DNA of 64,000 nucleotides from contig NZ_CALGPY010000005.1 in the NCBI RefSeq assembly GCF_937959485.1, positions 310,001-374,000 on the forward strand, in the 5' to 3' direction. Within the stretch, counting starts at the first letter, position 1. Each line of letters begins with the position of its first letter. Source of the stretch: an uncultured Campylobacter sp. (GTDB taxonomy: Bacteria > Campylobacterota > Campylobacteria > Campylobacterales > Campylobacteraceae). Shown in pieces: positions 33,887-43,196 of this stretch. A program made the translations under genes and the position numbers. The notes below the pieces were generated by a model. The model was not told the DNA's origin, did not search any database, and worked only from the letters and a program-made list of their open reading frames with translations.

Positions 33887-34288
33887 ATGGGATTAGAAAA
33901 TCTTAAAAAAGCCCCAGGCTCGACTCACGCTACTAAGCGCTTGGGTCGTGGTCAAGGAAGCGGCCTGGGTAAAACTGCTGGTCGCGGTGGCAAAGGTCAG
34001 ACCGCACGCACCGGCTCTCATGAAAAAAGAGGTTTCGAGGGCGGTCAGCAGCCGATTCAGCGAAGGCTTCCAAAGGTAGGTTTTACTTCTAAATTTGAAA
34101 AACCTTACGTGATTAATGTCGATAAAATCGAAGCCATAAAAGATCTTAGCGAGATCACGGTCGAAAGCATCAAGTCGGTTCATAAAATTTCAAATTCCGT
34201 TAAAAAGATCAAGCTGATCGGCGTAGACGCAAAAGCACTCGCTAGCAAGATTAAAGACGAGAACGTAAAATTTAGCGGACAAAAATAA
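33887..34288 (+). CDS. rplO: 50S ribosomal protein L15
   Basis: 133 residues with the Gly-rich start GLGKTAGRGGKGQTARTGS and EGGQQPIQRRLPKVGF. Its stop overlaps the secY ATG (TAATG). Confidence 0.97.
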   Translation: MGLENLKKAPGSTHATKRLGRGQGSGLGKTAGRGGKGQTARTGSHEKRGFEGGQQPIQRRLPKVGFTSKFEKPYVINVDKIEAIKDLSEITVESIKSVHKISNSVKKIKLIGVDAKALASKIKDENVKFSGQK

Positions 34289-35553
34289 TGAATAAATCGC
34301 TACGCAACAAAATTCTCATTACTTTGGGCTTTCTTTTTGCCTATAGGTTGCTAGCTTACGTGCCGGTTCCGGGAGTGGACGTTGAGGTTATAAAGCAATT
34401 TTTTCAAAACAATAGCAACAACGCTTTTGGAATGTTTAATATGTTTAGCGGTAACGCGGCGGAGCGATTCAGCGTTATCTCGCTAGGCATTATGCCTTAT
34501 ATTACCGCTTCGATCATTATGGAGCTGCTCGCCGCGACCTTCCCAAATTTAGGCAAGCTCAAAAAAGAGCGCGACGGTATGCAGAAATATATGCAGATCA
34601 TCCGATACGCCACCATCGCAATCGCTATGGTTCAATCCATCGGCGTTAGCATCGGTTTACAGGGCATCCACGGACAAACCGGAGCGCCTGCGATAATGGC
34701 GGAGAATACCAACGAGTTTGTTTTCATCTCGTGCATTTCGATGCTTGCAGGCACCATGCTTTTGATGTGGATCGGCGAGCAGATTACGCAGCGCGGTGTC
34801 GGTAACGGCACCAGCCTTATCATCTTTGCGGGTATCGTTAGCGCCATCCCTAGAGCGATCGGAAGTACCGTAAATTTAGTAAATACCGGCGAGATGAACG
34901 TTTTAAAGCTAATCGCGATCGTGCTAATTATCCTGGCTACTATCGGTGCAATTTTATATGTGGAGCTAGGCGAACGCAGAATTCCGGTATCGTTTTCGCG
35001 CAAGGTATTGATGGCGAATCAAAACAAGCGCATTATGAATTACGTGCCGATCAAGCTAAATTTAAGTGGCGTCATTCCGCCTATTTTTGCAAGCGCGATT
35101 TTGATGTTTCCGACTACAATTTTACAGGCAAGCACCAATCCAATCATCCAAAAGATCCACGATTTCCTAAGCCCTAGCAATTACTTCTTTAACTTTTTGA
35201 CCTTTGTGTTAGTTATATTTTTCGCTTATTTTTATGCGTCAATTGCTTTTAATTCCAAGGATATTAGCGAAAATTTAAAGAAGCAGGGCGGATTTATCCC
35301 GGGCATTCGTCCGGGCGAGGGAACGGCGAGCTTCTTAAACGAAGTTGCTAGCCGCCTTACATTCTGGGGCTCGATCTATCTCGGGCTAGTAACCGTGATC
35401 CCGTGGCTGCTCGTTAAATTTATGGGCGTGCCGTTTTATTTCGGCGGTACCAGCGTGCTGATCGTCGTCTCCGTCGCTCTTGATACGATGAGACGCATCG
35501 AAGCGCAGATCTATATGAACAAATATCAGACCCTAAGCGCGGTCGGGCTATAA
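34288..35553 (+). CDS. secY: preprotein translocase subunit SecY
   Basis: 421 residues with ten predicted membrane helices. It forms the protein-conducting channel with SecE and SecG. Clear landmarks are YVPVPGVDVEVI, GIMPYITASIIMELL, GERRIPVSFSRK and GGFIPGIRPGEGTASFLNE, plus the C-terminal loop IVVSVALDTMRRIEAQ. Coupled to rplO; map follows with no gap. Confidence 0.98.
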   Translation: MNKSLRNKILITLGFLFAYRLLAYVPVPGVDVEVIKQFFQNNSNNAFGMFNMFSGNAAERFSVISLGIMPYITASIIMELLAATFPNLGKLKKERDGMQKYMQIIRYATIAIAMVQSIGVSIGLQGIHGQTGAPAIMAENTNEFVFISCISMLAGTMLLMWIGEQITQRGVGNGTSLIIFAGIVSAIPRAIGSTVNLVNTGEMNVLKLIAIVLIILATIGAILYVELGERRIPVSFSRKVLMANQNKRIMNYVPIKLNLSGVIPPIFASAILMFPTTILQASTNPIIQKIHDFLSPSNYFFNFLTFVLVIFFAYFYASIAFNSKDISENLKKQGGFIPGIRPGEGTASFLNEVASRLTFWGSIYLGLVTVIPWLLVKFMGVPFYFGGTSVLIVVSVALDTMRRIEAQIYMNKYQTLSAVGL

Positions 35554-36312
35554 ATGGCGATTTTACTTAAAACAAAAAAAGATTTAGAGGGGCTGCGTGC
35601 AGCGAATAGGATCGTCGCGCAGGCCCTTGATTATGCAGCTTCATTCATAAAGCCGGGTCTTAGCCTGCTCGAAGTCGATAAGAAGATCGACGATTTCATC
35701 ACCTCTAAGGGTGCGTACCCGGCTTTTAAAGGGCTATACGGCTTTCCAAACGCCGCCTGCCTCTCGTTAAACGAAGTCATCATCCATGGAATCCCAGACG
35801 AAACGATCCTGCAAGAGGGCGATATCTTAGGCGTCGATCTAGGCTCGAAACTAAACGGATATTTCGGCGACAGCGCACGCACTCTGCCCGTCGGTAAAAT
35901 TTCAAAAGCCGACGAAGATCTCATCGCATGCAGTAAGGATACACTGGAGTTTGCCATCAAAACGATCAGGGTAGGGATGCACTTCAAAGAGCTAAGCTTC
36001 GAGATCGAGAAATTTATCCGCGCGCGCGGCTTCGTGCCGCTATACGGCTTCTGCGGTCACGGCATCGGCAAGCACCCGCACGAAGAGCCTGAGATCCCAA
36101 ACTATCTGGAGGGCAACAATCCAAAATCGGGCCCCAAAATCAAAAACGGCATGGTCTTTTGCATCGAGCCGATGATCTGCCAAAAGGACGGTACGCCAGT
36201 CATCGCCGAGGATAAGTGGAGCACGAGAAGCAAGGACGGACTTCGCACTAGCCACTATGAGCACTGCATGGCTGTTTTCGACGACAAGGTAGAAGTCCTA
36301 AGCATCGCATAG
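35554..36312 (+). CDS. map: methionine aminopeptidase, type I
   Basis: 252 residues. It removes N-terminal Met from nascent proteins. The five metal ligands are visible: two Asp in GVDLGSKLNGYFGDSARTLP, His in CGHGIGKHPHEEPEIPNY, Glu in GMVFCIEPMI and Glu in HYEHCMAVFD. It ends the S10-spc operon; infA, usually next in relatives, is on the other strand 20 kb away. Confidence 0.98.
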   Translation: MAILLKTKKDLEGLRAANRIVAQALDYAASFIKPGLSLLEVDKKIDDFITSKGAYPAFKGLYGFPNAACLSLNEVIIHGIPDETILQEGDILGVDLGSKLNGYFGDSARTLPVGKISKADEDLIACSKDTLEFAIKTIRVGMHFKELSFEIEKFIRARGFVPLYGFCGHGIGKHPHEEPEIPNYLEGNNPKSGPKIKNGMVFCIEPMICQKDGTPVIAEDKWSTRSKDGLRTSHYEHCMAVFDDKVEVLSIA

Positions 36313-36779
36313 ATTTTCGCACAAAAGGCGACTTGAGCTAGTTAAAATTTTTCACTTTGTCGGTGAGAAATTCCGCCTGCGCTTAGCTTTCGACAATTTT
36401 ACATTGCTCGCGTCTTGGAATTTTACCTCAGCCGCTTCATGCATAAATTTTTATCCAAAAGCCTTTTGAAACCTATCGCACTAGAAATTTTAAAAGCCGA
36501 GATTTTAGCTCATGCTTTCTGTTTTTAAAGCCTCGTTTTGTAGCTTCGCTCTTAGATCCGCTTTCAATTAAAATTTAGCCTCAAAATTCCGCCGTCCAAT
36601 TCTAACCCCCGCCCGTATCTTTAAAATTTAGCCGCAAAATTTGAAGCGTAAAGGCGCGCAAGTAAGCAAGCTCAAAGCTTTAAGCGGCTAAGATTGCGCC
36701 TTGATTTTAAAGCGAAAATGTGTCACACTACGCAGAGTGCGCGTCGTCGCGTCTCTTCGTACAAGGCAGGGAATATAAA
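36313..36779. other. intergenic after map, no gene recognised
   Basis: About 470 bases of AAATTT-rich DNA where the conserved operon breaks off. I see no strong terminator hairpin and no credible reading frame; an in-frame GTG at 36720 before the next gene lacks a ribosome site. Confidence 0.4.
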
Positions 36780-38819
36780 ATGAGAGAAAAATTTTATGTA
36801 GCGCTAGCAAATATAGGCGGGCTTATAGCGCGGACGAAAGCGGGCAAGCTCGTAGTGCGCTTGCTTATGAAAATCGACCGCGGCTTTTTTGCTGCGCTGC
36901 GCGAACGTCCCGTATGGAGAGCGTTTTGGCTTAGCACGGCGCTATGCTTGCTCGCTTGCTGGGCTAAGATACATTATCAGATTAACGGCCCCATCTTTGC
37001 CTACATCGCCGAGAGTTTCCCGGCGGTATTCATCATAAATTTGCTCATCTTTCACCTCTGCTATCTGCTTAGCGGCCGATTTTTTAAGCTCGTTTCATTC
37101 GTGCTATTGGCGCTAATTGCGCTAATTGCGAGCGTGGCTTTATTTTTGATCGTAAATTTCGACTCAAGCTTCAACGTCGTGGCGATCGATGCGCTTGTGC
37201 ATACCGACGCAGCCGAGACGCGCGAGTTTGTTTTGCAGTTTCTTAACCCTGCGACGATTTTATATCTAGCGGCGTTGCTTGGCTGCATTTTCGTGGCGTT
37301 AAGAGCAGGGCAGAGAAAGAGGGAGCAAACGCATAGCCGCCTAAGATTGCTGCTAGCAGCGCTTTATCTTATCTACGGGGCGATCTTTTGCGCAGATATC
37401 GCCATCAAAGCTTCCCAGGGCAAGCAGGGCTATATAACCAAGCTATCGCAATACGTCCCGCTGGAGTTTGCCTTTACGATAAAAGACTATCTGAGCGATA
37501 AAAATTTCATCACCGATATGCGCGAAGTGCAGCTCGGATATGACGAGGCCAAGCGCGCGAACGAAAGCGTTTTAAAGAGCGGCGCAAATTCAGATCCGCA
37601 AGGCGCCGCCTCGGGCTCCACGTCTGAAAATTCCGCGCCCGCATCAAGTGCCCAGGCGCAAAATTCCGGCGCAAACTTAAATTCTACGTCTGCCTTGGGC
37701 GCTATGGCGCAGAGCTCCGGCGAGATTTTAAATTCCGTACCACAAAGCCCCGGCGCGATTTCAAATTCCAAAACCACTGACGCTGCTATAAACCCCGCCT
37801 TGCAAAAGTCTCGTGTCAAAAATATCATCTTAATAATCGGCGAGAGCTTGCAGCGCGGGCATATGTCGCTCTACGGCTACGGCGTTAAAAATACGCCGCT
37901 TTTGGAGGGTCTCGAAGCAAGCGGCAATCTGATAAAATTTAGCGATACAATCTCGCCTTACGGCACGACTAATCAGGTGCTGATGCGGCTTTTAAATTTC
38001 AGCGATTACGAAAGCGAGCGCAAAAGGGCGTGGTTTCGCAACCTTAGCATTATCGATATGTTTAAGCTAAGCGGCTACCGCACCTTTTGGATCAGCAATC
38101 AAGAGGCTTTCGGCGCACATGCGTTAAGCGCTAAAAGCGCTGCCGATCGCGCGGACGCGGAATCCTTCCTCTCAAAGAGTAATCTTTATGAAACCGTCCG
38201 CATCAAGCCTGACGGAGTGCTGCTTCCACTCATAAATCAGGCGAAAACGGGGCAGGGCGAGCGAAATTTCTACGTGATCCATCTCATCGGTAGCCATATG
38301 GATTACAGCCTGCGCTATCCTGAGGGATTTGGCAAGTTTAGCGCGGCGGATGTAAAGGCAAAACTTACTTCCAAGCAGAAAGATGTCGTCGCATATTATG
38401 ATAACAGCGTGCTTTACAACGATTTTGTCATAAATGAAATTTTTAAAATTTTTTTGGGTGATGACAGTCTCATCGTCTATCTTAGCGATCACGGAGAGAA
38501 TTTATACGAAAATGGACGCCTTGGGCACGGCATGGAGAGTCGCTTTACTTACGAAATTCCGCTAATTTTCATAGGCTCTCGCGAGTTTTTGAGCGATCAC
38601 GCTAAACTATGGCAGAGGCTAGCTGCGGCGAAAGATAAGCCTTTTATGAGCGATGATTTGGCACATCTGCTAGCAGATATCATCGGTGTCGCGCCACTTG
38701 AGTTTGACGAGCGCAAAAGCCCGATACGAGCGGATTTCAATGCTTCGCGCAAGCGAATTGCTAACGGAGTTGATTATGACGAGAAATTAAAGAATACGAA
38801 GGGCTACGAGTTCGAGTAA
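36780..38819 (+). CDS. phosphoethanolamine transferase (EptA/EptC-like, sulfatase fold)
   Basis: 679 residues. Four to five membrane helices fill residues ~35-220, followed by a periplasmic sulfatase-fold domain from ~350. Metal and nucleophile positions are visible in IILIIGESLQRGHMSLYGYG, the Thr of PYGTTNQVL, LIVYLSDHGENLYENG and RLGHGMESRF. It should transfer phosphoethanolamine to lipid A or, as EptC does in C. jejuni, also to other surface targets. Between membrane part and catalytic domain lies a ~70-residue Ser/Ala/Asn-rich repetitive linker not usual for the family. The start is at 36780 behind GGCAGGGA. Confidence 0.85.
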   Translation: MREKFYVALANIGGLIARTKAGKLVVRLLMKIDRGFFAALRERPVWRAFWLSTALCLLACWAKIHYQINGPIFAYIAESFPAVFIINLLIFHLCYLLSGRFFKLVSFVLLALIALIASVALFLIVNFDSSFNVVAIDALVHTDAAETREFVLQFLNPATILYLAALLGCIFVALRAGQRKREQTHSRLRLLLAALYLIYGAIFCADIAIKASQGKQGYITKLSQYVPLEFAFTIKDYLSDKNFITDMREVQLGYDEAKRANESVLKSGANSDPQGAASGSTSENSAPASSAQAQNSGANLNSTSALGAMAQSSGEILNSVPQSPGAISNSKTTDAAINPALQKSRVKNIILIIGESLQRGHMSLYGYGVKNTPLLEGLEASGNLIKFSDTISPYGTTNQVLMRLLNFSDYESERKRAWFRNLSIIDMFKLSGYRTFWISNQEAFGAHALSAKSAADRADAESFLSKSNLYETVRIKPDGVLLPLINQAKTGQGERNFYVIHLIGSHMDYSLRYPEGFGKFSAADVKAKLTSKQKDVVAYYDNSVLYNDFVINEIFKIFLGDDSLIVYLSDHGENLYENGRLGHGMESRFTYEIPLIFIGSREFLSDHAKLWQRLAAAKDKPFMSDDLAHLLADIIGVAPLEFDERKSPIRADFNASRKRIANGVDYDEKLKNTKGYEFE

Positions 38820-38990
38820 CAGATGAGTTTTGCTTTTATTGCGCTACAGCTGCATGAATTAGGAATTGGCGCATCACACTTTTGATCGGTTCATCAAATT
38901 CAGATTAAAATTTGCGCCACCCCATATGGCTACGCTGATAAAAAGACGCGCAACGTTTGTTAAATTTGAGATCAAATTTATGCGCTGCGG

Positions 38991-39728
38991 CTAGCTCTCC
39001 TTTTTTACCTCATCCATATATGAGTAAATCGTGACTTTCTGCGTCCTAAGCGCCTTTGCGACGAGCTCCACTGCGCCCTTTACCTCAAAAATCCCTTTTT
39101 GCGCGAGAAATTTTACGATGCGCTTTCGATCCTCTTTCTTCATCCCCTCCACATCCAGATCGTGCGTAGCCGATGCGATCAGGTCTTGGACGATGTCAAG
39201 GATATTTTGCTGCGAATCGTTAGAGCTTTGCGTTTCTAAATTTACGCCGTCATTAAAGCTCACTTCATCTAATGCCGCGCTATTGCAGCTTCCGTCAGTA
39301 AAATTTGCGCCCTGCAGCTCATTGCTATCGAGCTTTGCATTCGGCAGTAGATCTTTTATTGCTTTGTATGCGGCCATAGCGCTCGAAGTATCGATATTTA
39401 CGCATAGCGCGCCTATTACTTTGCCGTCTGCGCTACGGATCAGCGAAGTCGAGGAGCGTATGAGCTTGCCGTTTTGCGCGGTGAAGTAGTAGTTTGCGGT
39501 GCAGTCGTTTTCAAAATTTTTGCTTAACAACACGTCCTTTACCAGATGATCGAAGCTTTGGCCGATCCTCCTGCCCGTTACGTCGCCGAGGACGAAAACG
39601 ACGGAGTTTTGCGGCGTGCTCATATCGTGGATGACCACCTCGCAATCGCCGATCGTATTTTTAATAAGGTGTGCAGTCGGTATAAAGGTCTGCAAAAGTT
39701 GGTTCAATTCGGGCTCCTGAAATTTCAT
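38991..39728 (-). CDS. YheO/DauR-type PAS-HTH transcriptional regulator
   Basis: 245 residues. The N-terminal YheO-like PAS domain (NTIGDCEVVIHDMSTPQNSV, VTGRRIGQSF, GKVIGALCVNID) is joined to a C-terminal helix-turn-helix (GAVELVAKALRTQKVTIYSY). A low-complexity spacer (SNDSQQN-like, residues ~140-180) separates them. DauR relatives regulate D-amino-acid catabolism. It is divergent from ridA and a threonine-synthase-like gene, which are its likely targets (inference). No clear ribosome site precedes the ATG. Confidence 0.82.
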   Translation of the reverse strand: MKFQEPELNQLLQTFIPTAHLIKNTIGDCEVVIHDMSTPQNSVVFVLGDVTGRRIGQSFDHLVKDVLLSKNFENDCTANYYFTAQNGKLIRSSTSLIRSADGKVIGALCVNIDTSSAMAAYKAIKDLLPNAKLDSNELQGANFTDGSCNSAALDEVSFNDGVNLETQSSNDSQQNILDIVQDLIASATHDLDVEGMKKEDRKRIVKFLAQKGIFEVKGAVELVAKALRTQKVTIYSYMDEVKKES

Positions 39729-39849
39729 ATAAAAAAATCTATAAATTTAGATTAAATTTTAAAATTTCTGCAAATTTATAGAAATATTTATATATCTTTA
39801 ATAAATTTAGAGTAAAATTATATAAAATTTTATATACAAAGGAGCTTAA

Positions 39850-40236
39850 ATGAAAGAAATTTATCCAACCGACTTCGCGCCGAAAAAGGCGCATTATGCG
39901 CCGGGCATCTTAGACGACGACGGCACGCTCTACGTCTCGGGGCAGCTAAGCGTGGATCCGCGCACGGGGGCCATCCCAGAGGGTCTTGCTGCGCAGACCG
40001 CCCAGGCTCTAAGCAACGTCGCGGCAGTGCTGGCCGCCGCGGGCGCAGATAAAGGCGACGTGCGGATGTGCCGCATCTATACGCCGGGCGTCGAGAACTG
40101 GGACGTGATCGACGAGCAATACGCGCTGTTTTTCGGCGCGCATAAGCCCGCCCGCGTCGTAGTGCCGACTACGGCTCTGCACTTCGGCTGCCTCGTAGAG
40201 ATCGAGGCTGTCGCAAAAATAAAAGAGAAAAAATAG
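39850..40236 (+). CDS. ridA: RidA family enamine/imine deaminase
   Basis: 128 residues. GILDDDGTLYVSGQLSVDPR, then the C-terminal PARVVVPTTALHFGCLVEIE with the substrate-binding Arg and Glu of the family. RidA hydrolyses reactive 2-aminoacrylate-type enamines released by PLP enzymes. A PLP enzyme gene follows at eight bases. AAAGGAGC precedes the ATG. Confidence 0.9.
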   Translation: MKEIYPTDFAPKKAHYAPGILDDDGTLYVSGQLSVDPRTGAIPEGLAAQTAQALSNVAAVLAAAGADKGDVRMCRIYTPGVENWDVIDEQYALFFGAHKPARVVVPTTALHFGCLVEIEAVAKIKEKK

Positions 40237-40244
40237 GAGCGAAA

Positions 40245-41330
40245 ATGAGCGATTTCATCTGCACGGGCTGCGGCAAGCACGCGCCCATCGATACTTTGAG
40301 CTATAAATGCGACTGCGGCGGGCTGTATAAGCTAAACTCCGATGCGCCTAAATTTAACCCCGCGCTCGTAGATCAAAGCGAGTTTAGCATCTTTAGATAC
40401 CGCAGGTTTATGGGCATCGATACGGCTAAATTTAGAGAAATTTCGATGGGCGAGGGGCTCACGGCGAGCGTAAAATTTGGCGAAGACCTCTATCTTAAGC
40501 TCGATTACGCGATGCCTACGCTTTCGTTTAAAGACCGCGGCGCGGCGGTTTTGGTGCTGCACGCCAAAAATATCGGCGTGAAAAAGGTGCTACAAGACTC
40601 CAGCGGCAACGCGGGCAACGCCGTGGCGGCGTACTGCGCTCGCGCGGGCATCGAGTGCGAAATTTACGTCCCGAAGGGCACGTCTCCTAAAAAGATCGAT
40701 ATGATCAAAAGCCACGGCGCGCACGTCACGGTGTTTGACGGCAGCCGCGACGAGACGGCGGATGCGTGCCGCAAAAAGGCCGTGAGCGAGCAAATTTATT
40801 ACGCCAACCACGTCTATAATCCGATCTTTTACGAGGGCACGAAGAGCTACATTTATGAGATCTACGAGCAGCTGGGCAGGGTGCCGTGCAATATCTTTAT
40901 CCCAGTAGGCAACGGCACGCTACTGCTGGGCGCTCAAGCGGCGCTGGGCGAGCTATATGAGGGCGGTCTTATCGAGGCGCTGCCGAAAATTTTCATCGTT
41001 CAGGGCGAGCATTGCGCTCCGCTTTTTGACGCCAAAGGTGCGGCGCGAGCGATAGAGCCGCAGCCGACGCTAGCGGAGGGTATCGCGATCGCAAGACCGA
41101 TGCGCGCGAGTGAAATTCTTGGCTCTAGCTACGCGGGCGAGCGAGAGGTGATCTTAGCGAGCGAGAACGACATACTGCCTGCCAGAGCGGCGCTTGCGCG
41201 CGGCGGATTTTACGTCGAGCACACGACCGCGGCTACCTACGCGGCGTATCTGCGCTACAAAGAGAGCCGCGACCTGCAAGGAGACAGCATCATCCCGCTT
41301 TGCGGCGCGGGGCTGAAGAGCGATCATTAA
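40245..41330 (+). CDS. threonine-synthase-like PLP-dependent enzyme
   Basis: 361 residues. The N terminus has a zinc-ribbon-like CTGCGKHAPIDTLSYKCDCG, as in archaeal/plant-type threonine synthases. The PLP lysine lies in PTLSFKDRGAAVLVL, the phosphate/serine loop is QDSSGNAGNAVAAYCARAG, and VGNGTLLLGA is the second cofactor loop. It may be a threonine synthase or a catabolic lyase acting with RidA; the RidA/DauR context favours an amino-acid lyase or dehydratase role (inference). Confidence 0.85.
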   Translation: MSDFICTGCGKHAPIDTLSYKCDCGGLYKLNSDAPKFNPALVDQSEFSIFRYRRFMGIDTAKFREISMGEGLTASVKFGEDLYLKLDYAMPTLSFKDRGAAVLVLHAKNIGVKKVLQDSSGNAGNAVAAYCARAGIECEIYVPKGTSPKKIDMIKSHGAHVTVFDGSRDETADACRKKAVSEQIYYANHVYNPIFYEGTKSYIYEIYEQLGRVPCNIFIPVGNGTLLLGAQAALGELYEGGLIEALPKIFIVQGEHCAPLFDAKGAARAIEPQPTLAEGIAIARPMRASEILGSSYAGEREVILASENDILPARAALARGGFYVEHTTAATYAAYLRYKESRDLQGDSIIPLCGAGLKSDH

Positions 41331-41737
41331 ATTTAAGCGCCAGACGGATTTGTGTGGCTAGCTAGCGGTGAGGAATTTAAAATTTTCGCCGTTTTAAATT
41401 TAGCGAGTTTGTGAGTTTGTTTTTGGTGAAATTCTAAAAATTTAACGATGCGTAGGCTTTTAAATTTAAATTTGTACCAAAGCGCGGAAATGAGCCTTAA
41501 CCCTTGGTGTGATGCGATGATACGGCGCGTTTTGTGGATGACTTTGCCGCTGGCGGAATTTGTAAAATTTTATCTACAGATAGCTGAGTGAGCGCCATTT
41601 AAATTTGAAATTATGGTCAAAATTTTATAAAAATAAGCTCACGGTGCACGGCGCAAACCCTCCGTTCTATTTAGGGAATTAGTCGTTTTTATCGCTTTTA
41701 GCGAGCGAGCCTCTACGCAGAGATCAAATTCGCTCGG
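41331..41737. other. intergenic, no gene recognised
   Basis: About 400 bases between convergent genes, rich in AAATTT words. No open frame with a ribosome site, no clear terminator. Confidence 0.4.
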
Positions 41738-42286
41738 CTATTTCGAGTTTTCTTTAGCGATGCGAGTAAATTTAAGCACGAATTCGCTTTTTGCCGCAGT
41801 GTAGGCGTCGCGGTCGAACTCGAATCGCTTGCAAAGTTCTAATTTAAGCGCCTCGTACCGCCCAGCGATATCCGCATTCGCCCGCAAAAAATCTCTAAAA
41901 AATATCTCATCCGCATCGCCGAAATTTCGCAGATGCACGTGAAAAACGCGCTCGGCAAACCCCGCTTCGGTGTAGCCCTTATTTAGGCTGCAGCGGCTCT
42001 TGCTTTCGCTCATTAGCAGATAGCCCGCCTCTACCAGGCGCTGCTTGGCGGCGGCAATATCCGAGCATTCGATCAAAATATCCACGATCGGCTTCGCCCA
42101 GATCCCGCTTACCGCGGTGCTGCCGATATGGTGGATCTTGATCTCGCCGGGGTCTCGCAGCAGGCCGCGCAGAATTTCGCGCTCCTGCCTAAAGTATTCG
42201 CTCCAGCGCGGATCGTGCGGTACGAGACGTATCGGAAAGAGCTGCCACAGCTCTTGCAGGCTCATCGAAAGGAGTTTATTGCTCAT
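41738..42286 (-). CDS. GrpB family protein (nucleotidyltransferase fold)
   Basis: 182 residues: LVPHDPRWSEYFRQEREIL, then HHIGSTAVSGIWAKPIVDIL, the GrpB/UPF0157 signature with the GS and D-x-D-like pattern of the nucleotidyltransferase superfamily. The C-terminal FRDFLRANADIAGRYEALK is also typical. The cellular substrate is not established. Some relatives are fused to CoaE or acetyltransferases. Confidence 0.9.
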   Translation of the reverse strand: MSNKLLSMSLQELWQLFPIRLVPHDPRWSEYFRQEREILRGLLRDPGEIKIHHIGSTAVSGIWAKPIVDILIECSDIAAAKQRLVEAGYLLMSESKSRCSLNKGYTEAGFAERVFHVHLRNFGDADEIFFRDFLRANADIAGRYEALKLELCKRFEFDRDAYTAAKSEFVLKFTRIAKENSK

Positions 42287-42321
42287 CTTAACTCCAAAGT
42301 ATTGGGTGAAATTTGAATGAA

Positions 42322-42409
42322 TGGCGGGTAGATAGGGATTCGAACCCTAGAAGGCTGACGCCTTACGCGCTTTCGAGGCGCGCTCCTTCGACCGCTCGGA
42401 CATCTACCC
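42322..42409 (-). tRNA. tRNA-Ser (anticodon CGA)
   Basis: Minus strand: acceptor GGGTAGA pairs with TCTACCC, followed by discriminator G and encoded CCA. Anticodon stem CGCGC-CTCGAAA-GCGCG places CGA. A long variable arm (class II) and GTTCGAATC T loop confirm tRNA-Ser, reading UCG. It lies between the grpB-like gene and a non-coding gap. Confidence 0.95.
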
Positions 42410-42758
42410 GAATGAAAATGTAATTTAAGCCAAAAATGGCTTAATAACAGATTTAAAAATGAAATTCCGCGCGAAATTTTGCCTGATTTTGCGGGCGGGG
42501 GTTGAAATTTACGGCGTAAATTTAGATTTTGTTTTAAATCTATGGCTTAAGGTACGACCTGGCTTTCGGCATAAAATTTGCTTTCGCGCGCGTAGTTTTG
42601 GGCACGGAATTTTACCGCTTTATGGATGAAATTTTATAAAACAGCAGCGTTTTACTCTCTGCACGGCTTTTGCGAGCAAGGAATTTTAGCATTTCGCGGG
42701 CAAATTTTATCGCGGCGGCGAAAAATCACTCGCCGTTTATAAATTTTTATGCGCCGCC
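42410..42758. other. intergenic, tRNA-Ser promoter side
   Basis: About 350 bases with no gene I can support. A short GCCATTTTTGGCTTAA-like dyad follows at 42429 (AAGCCAAAAATGGCTTAA), possibly a leftover terminator upstream of the tRNA. Confidence 0.35.
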
Positions 42759-43181
42759 CTACAAAACCGAGATGAAAATTTTGATCTCGTCTCCGCCGTA
42801 AAACTCAAAATCTGTTCCAAACACTCTTTTTAGTTCGCCGGCCTCAAAAAAGCTCCAAATTTTGCTCCAAAACTTTGCCACGTTTTGCGGCTCATTTGGG
42901 AAGCTAAAAACGGCATATTTGCCGCTTTTGATCTCCAAGGCTTCGTCGCTGCGGGGCGCTTTGGTGCCGATAAAGATATCGTAAAGCCCGCTGACGCCGT
43001 CTTCGTAATCGTAATAGACACCGTAAATCTCGTTCTGCCCGTCATAGCACTCTTTCATAAATTTCGCCCACAGCGCGGGAATTTTACCACTCCCGCCTAG
43101 CTCGTCCGCATTTTTCGTACGGGCTTTTAACCCGTAAATTTTAAACCCGTCTAAATATGAAATTTTGATTTTTTCGCTCAA
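42759..43181 (-). CDS. GyrI-like effector-binding domain protein
   Basis: 140 residues: FKIYGLKARTKNADELGGSG ... IPALWAKFM, NEIYGVYYDYEDGVSGLYDI, GKYAVFSF and the C-terminal FEFYGGDEIKIFISV. This is the stand-alone GyrI/AraC-effector-binding fold (SoxS-like ligand-binding barrel), which binds small hydrophobic or cationic molecules. It has no DNA-binding domain, so it is more likely a ligand sink or hydrolase-like protein. It lies downstream of tkt on the same strand. Confidence 0.8.
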   Translation of the reverse strand: MSEKIKISYLDGFKIYGLKARTKNADELGGSGKIPALWAKFMKECYDGQNEIYGVYYDYEDGVSGLYDIFIGTKAPRSDEALEIKSGKYAVFSFPNEPQNVAKFWSKIWSFFEAGELKRVFGTDFEFYGGDEIKIFISVL

Positions 43182-43196
43182 ATTTTACCCTTTCCG

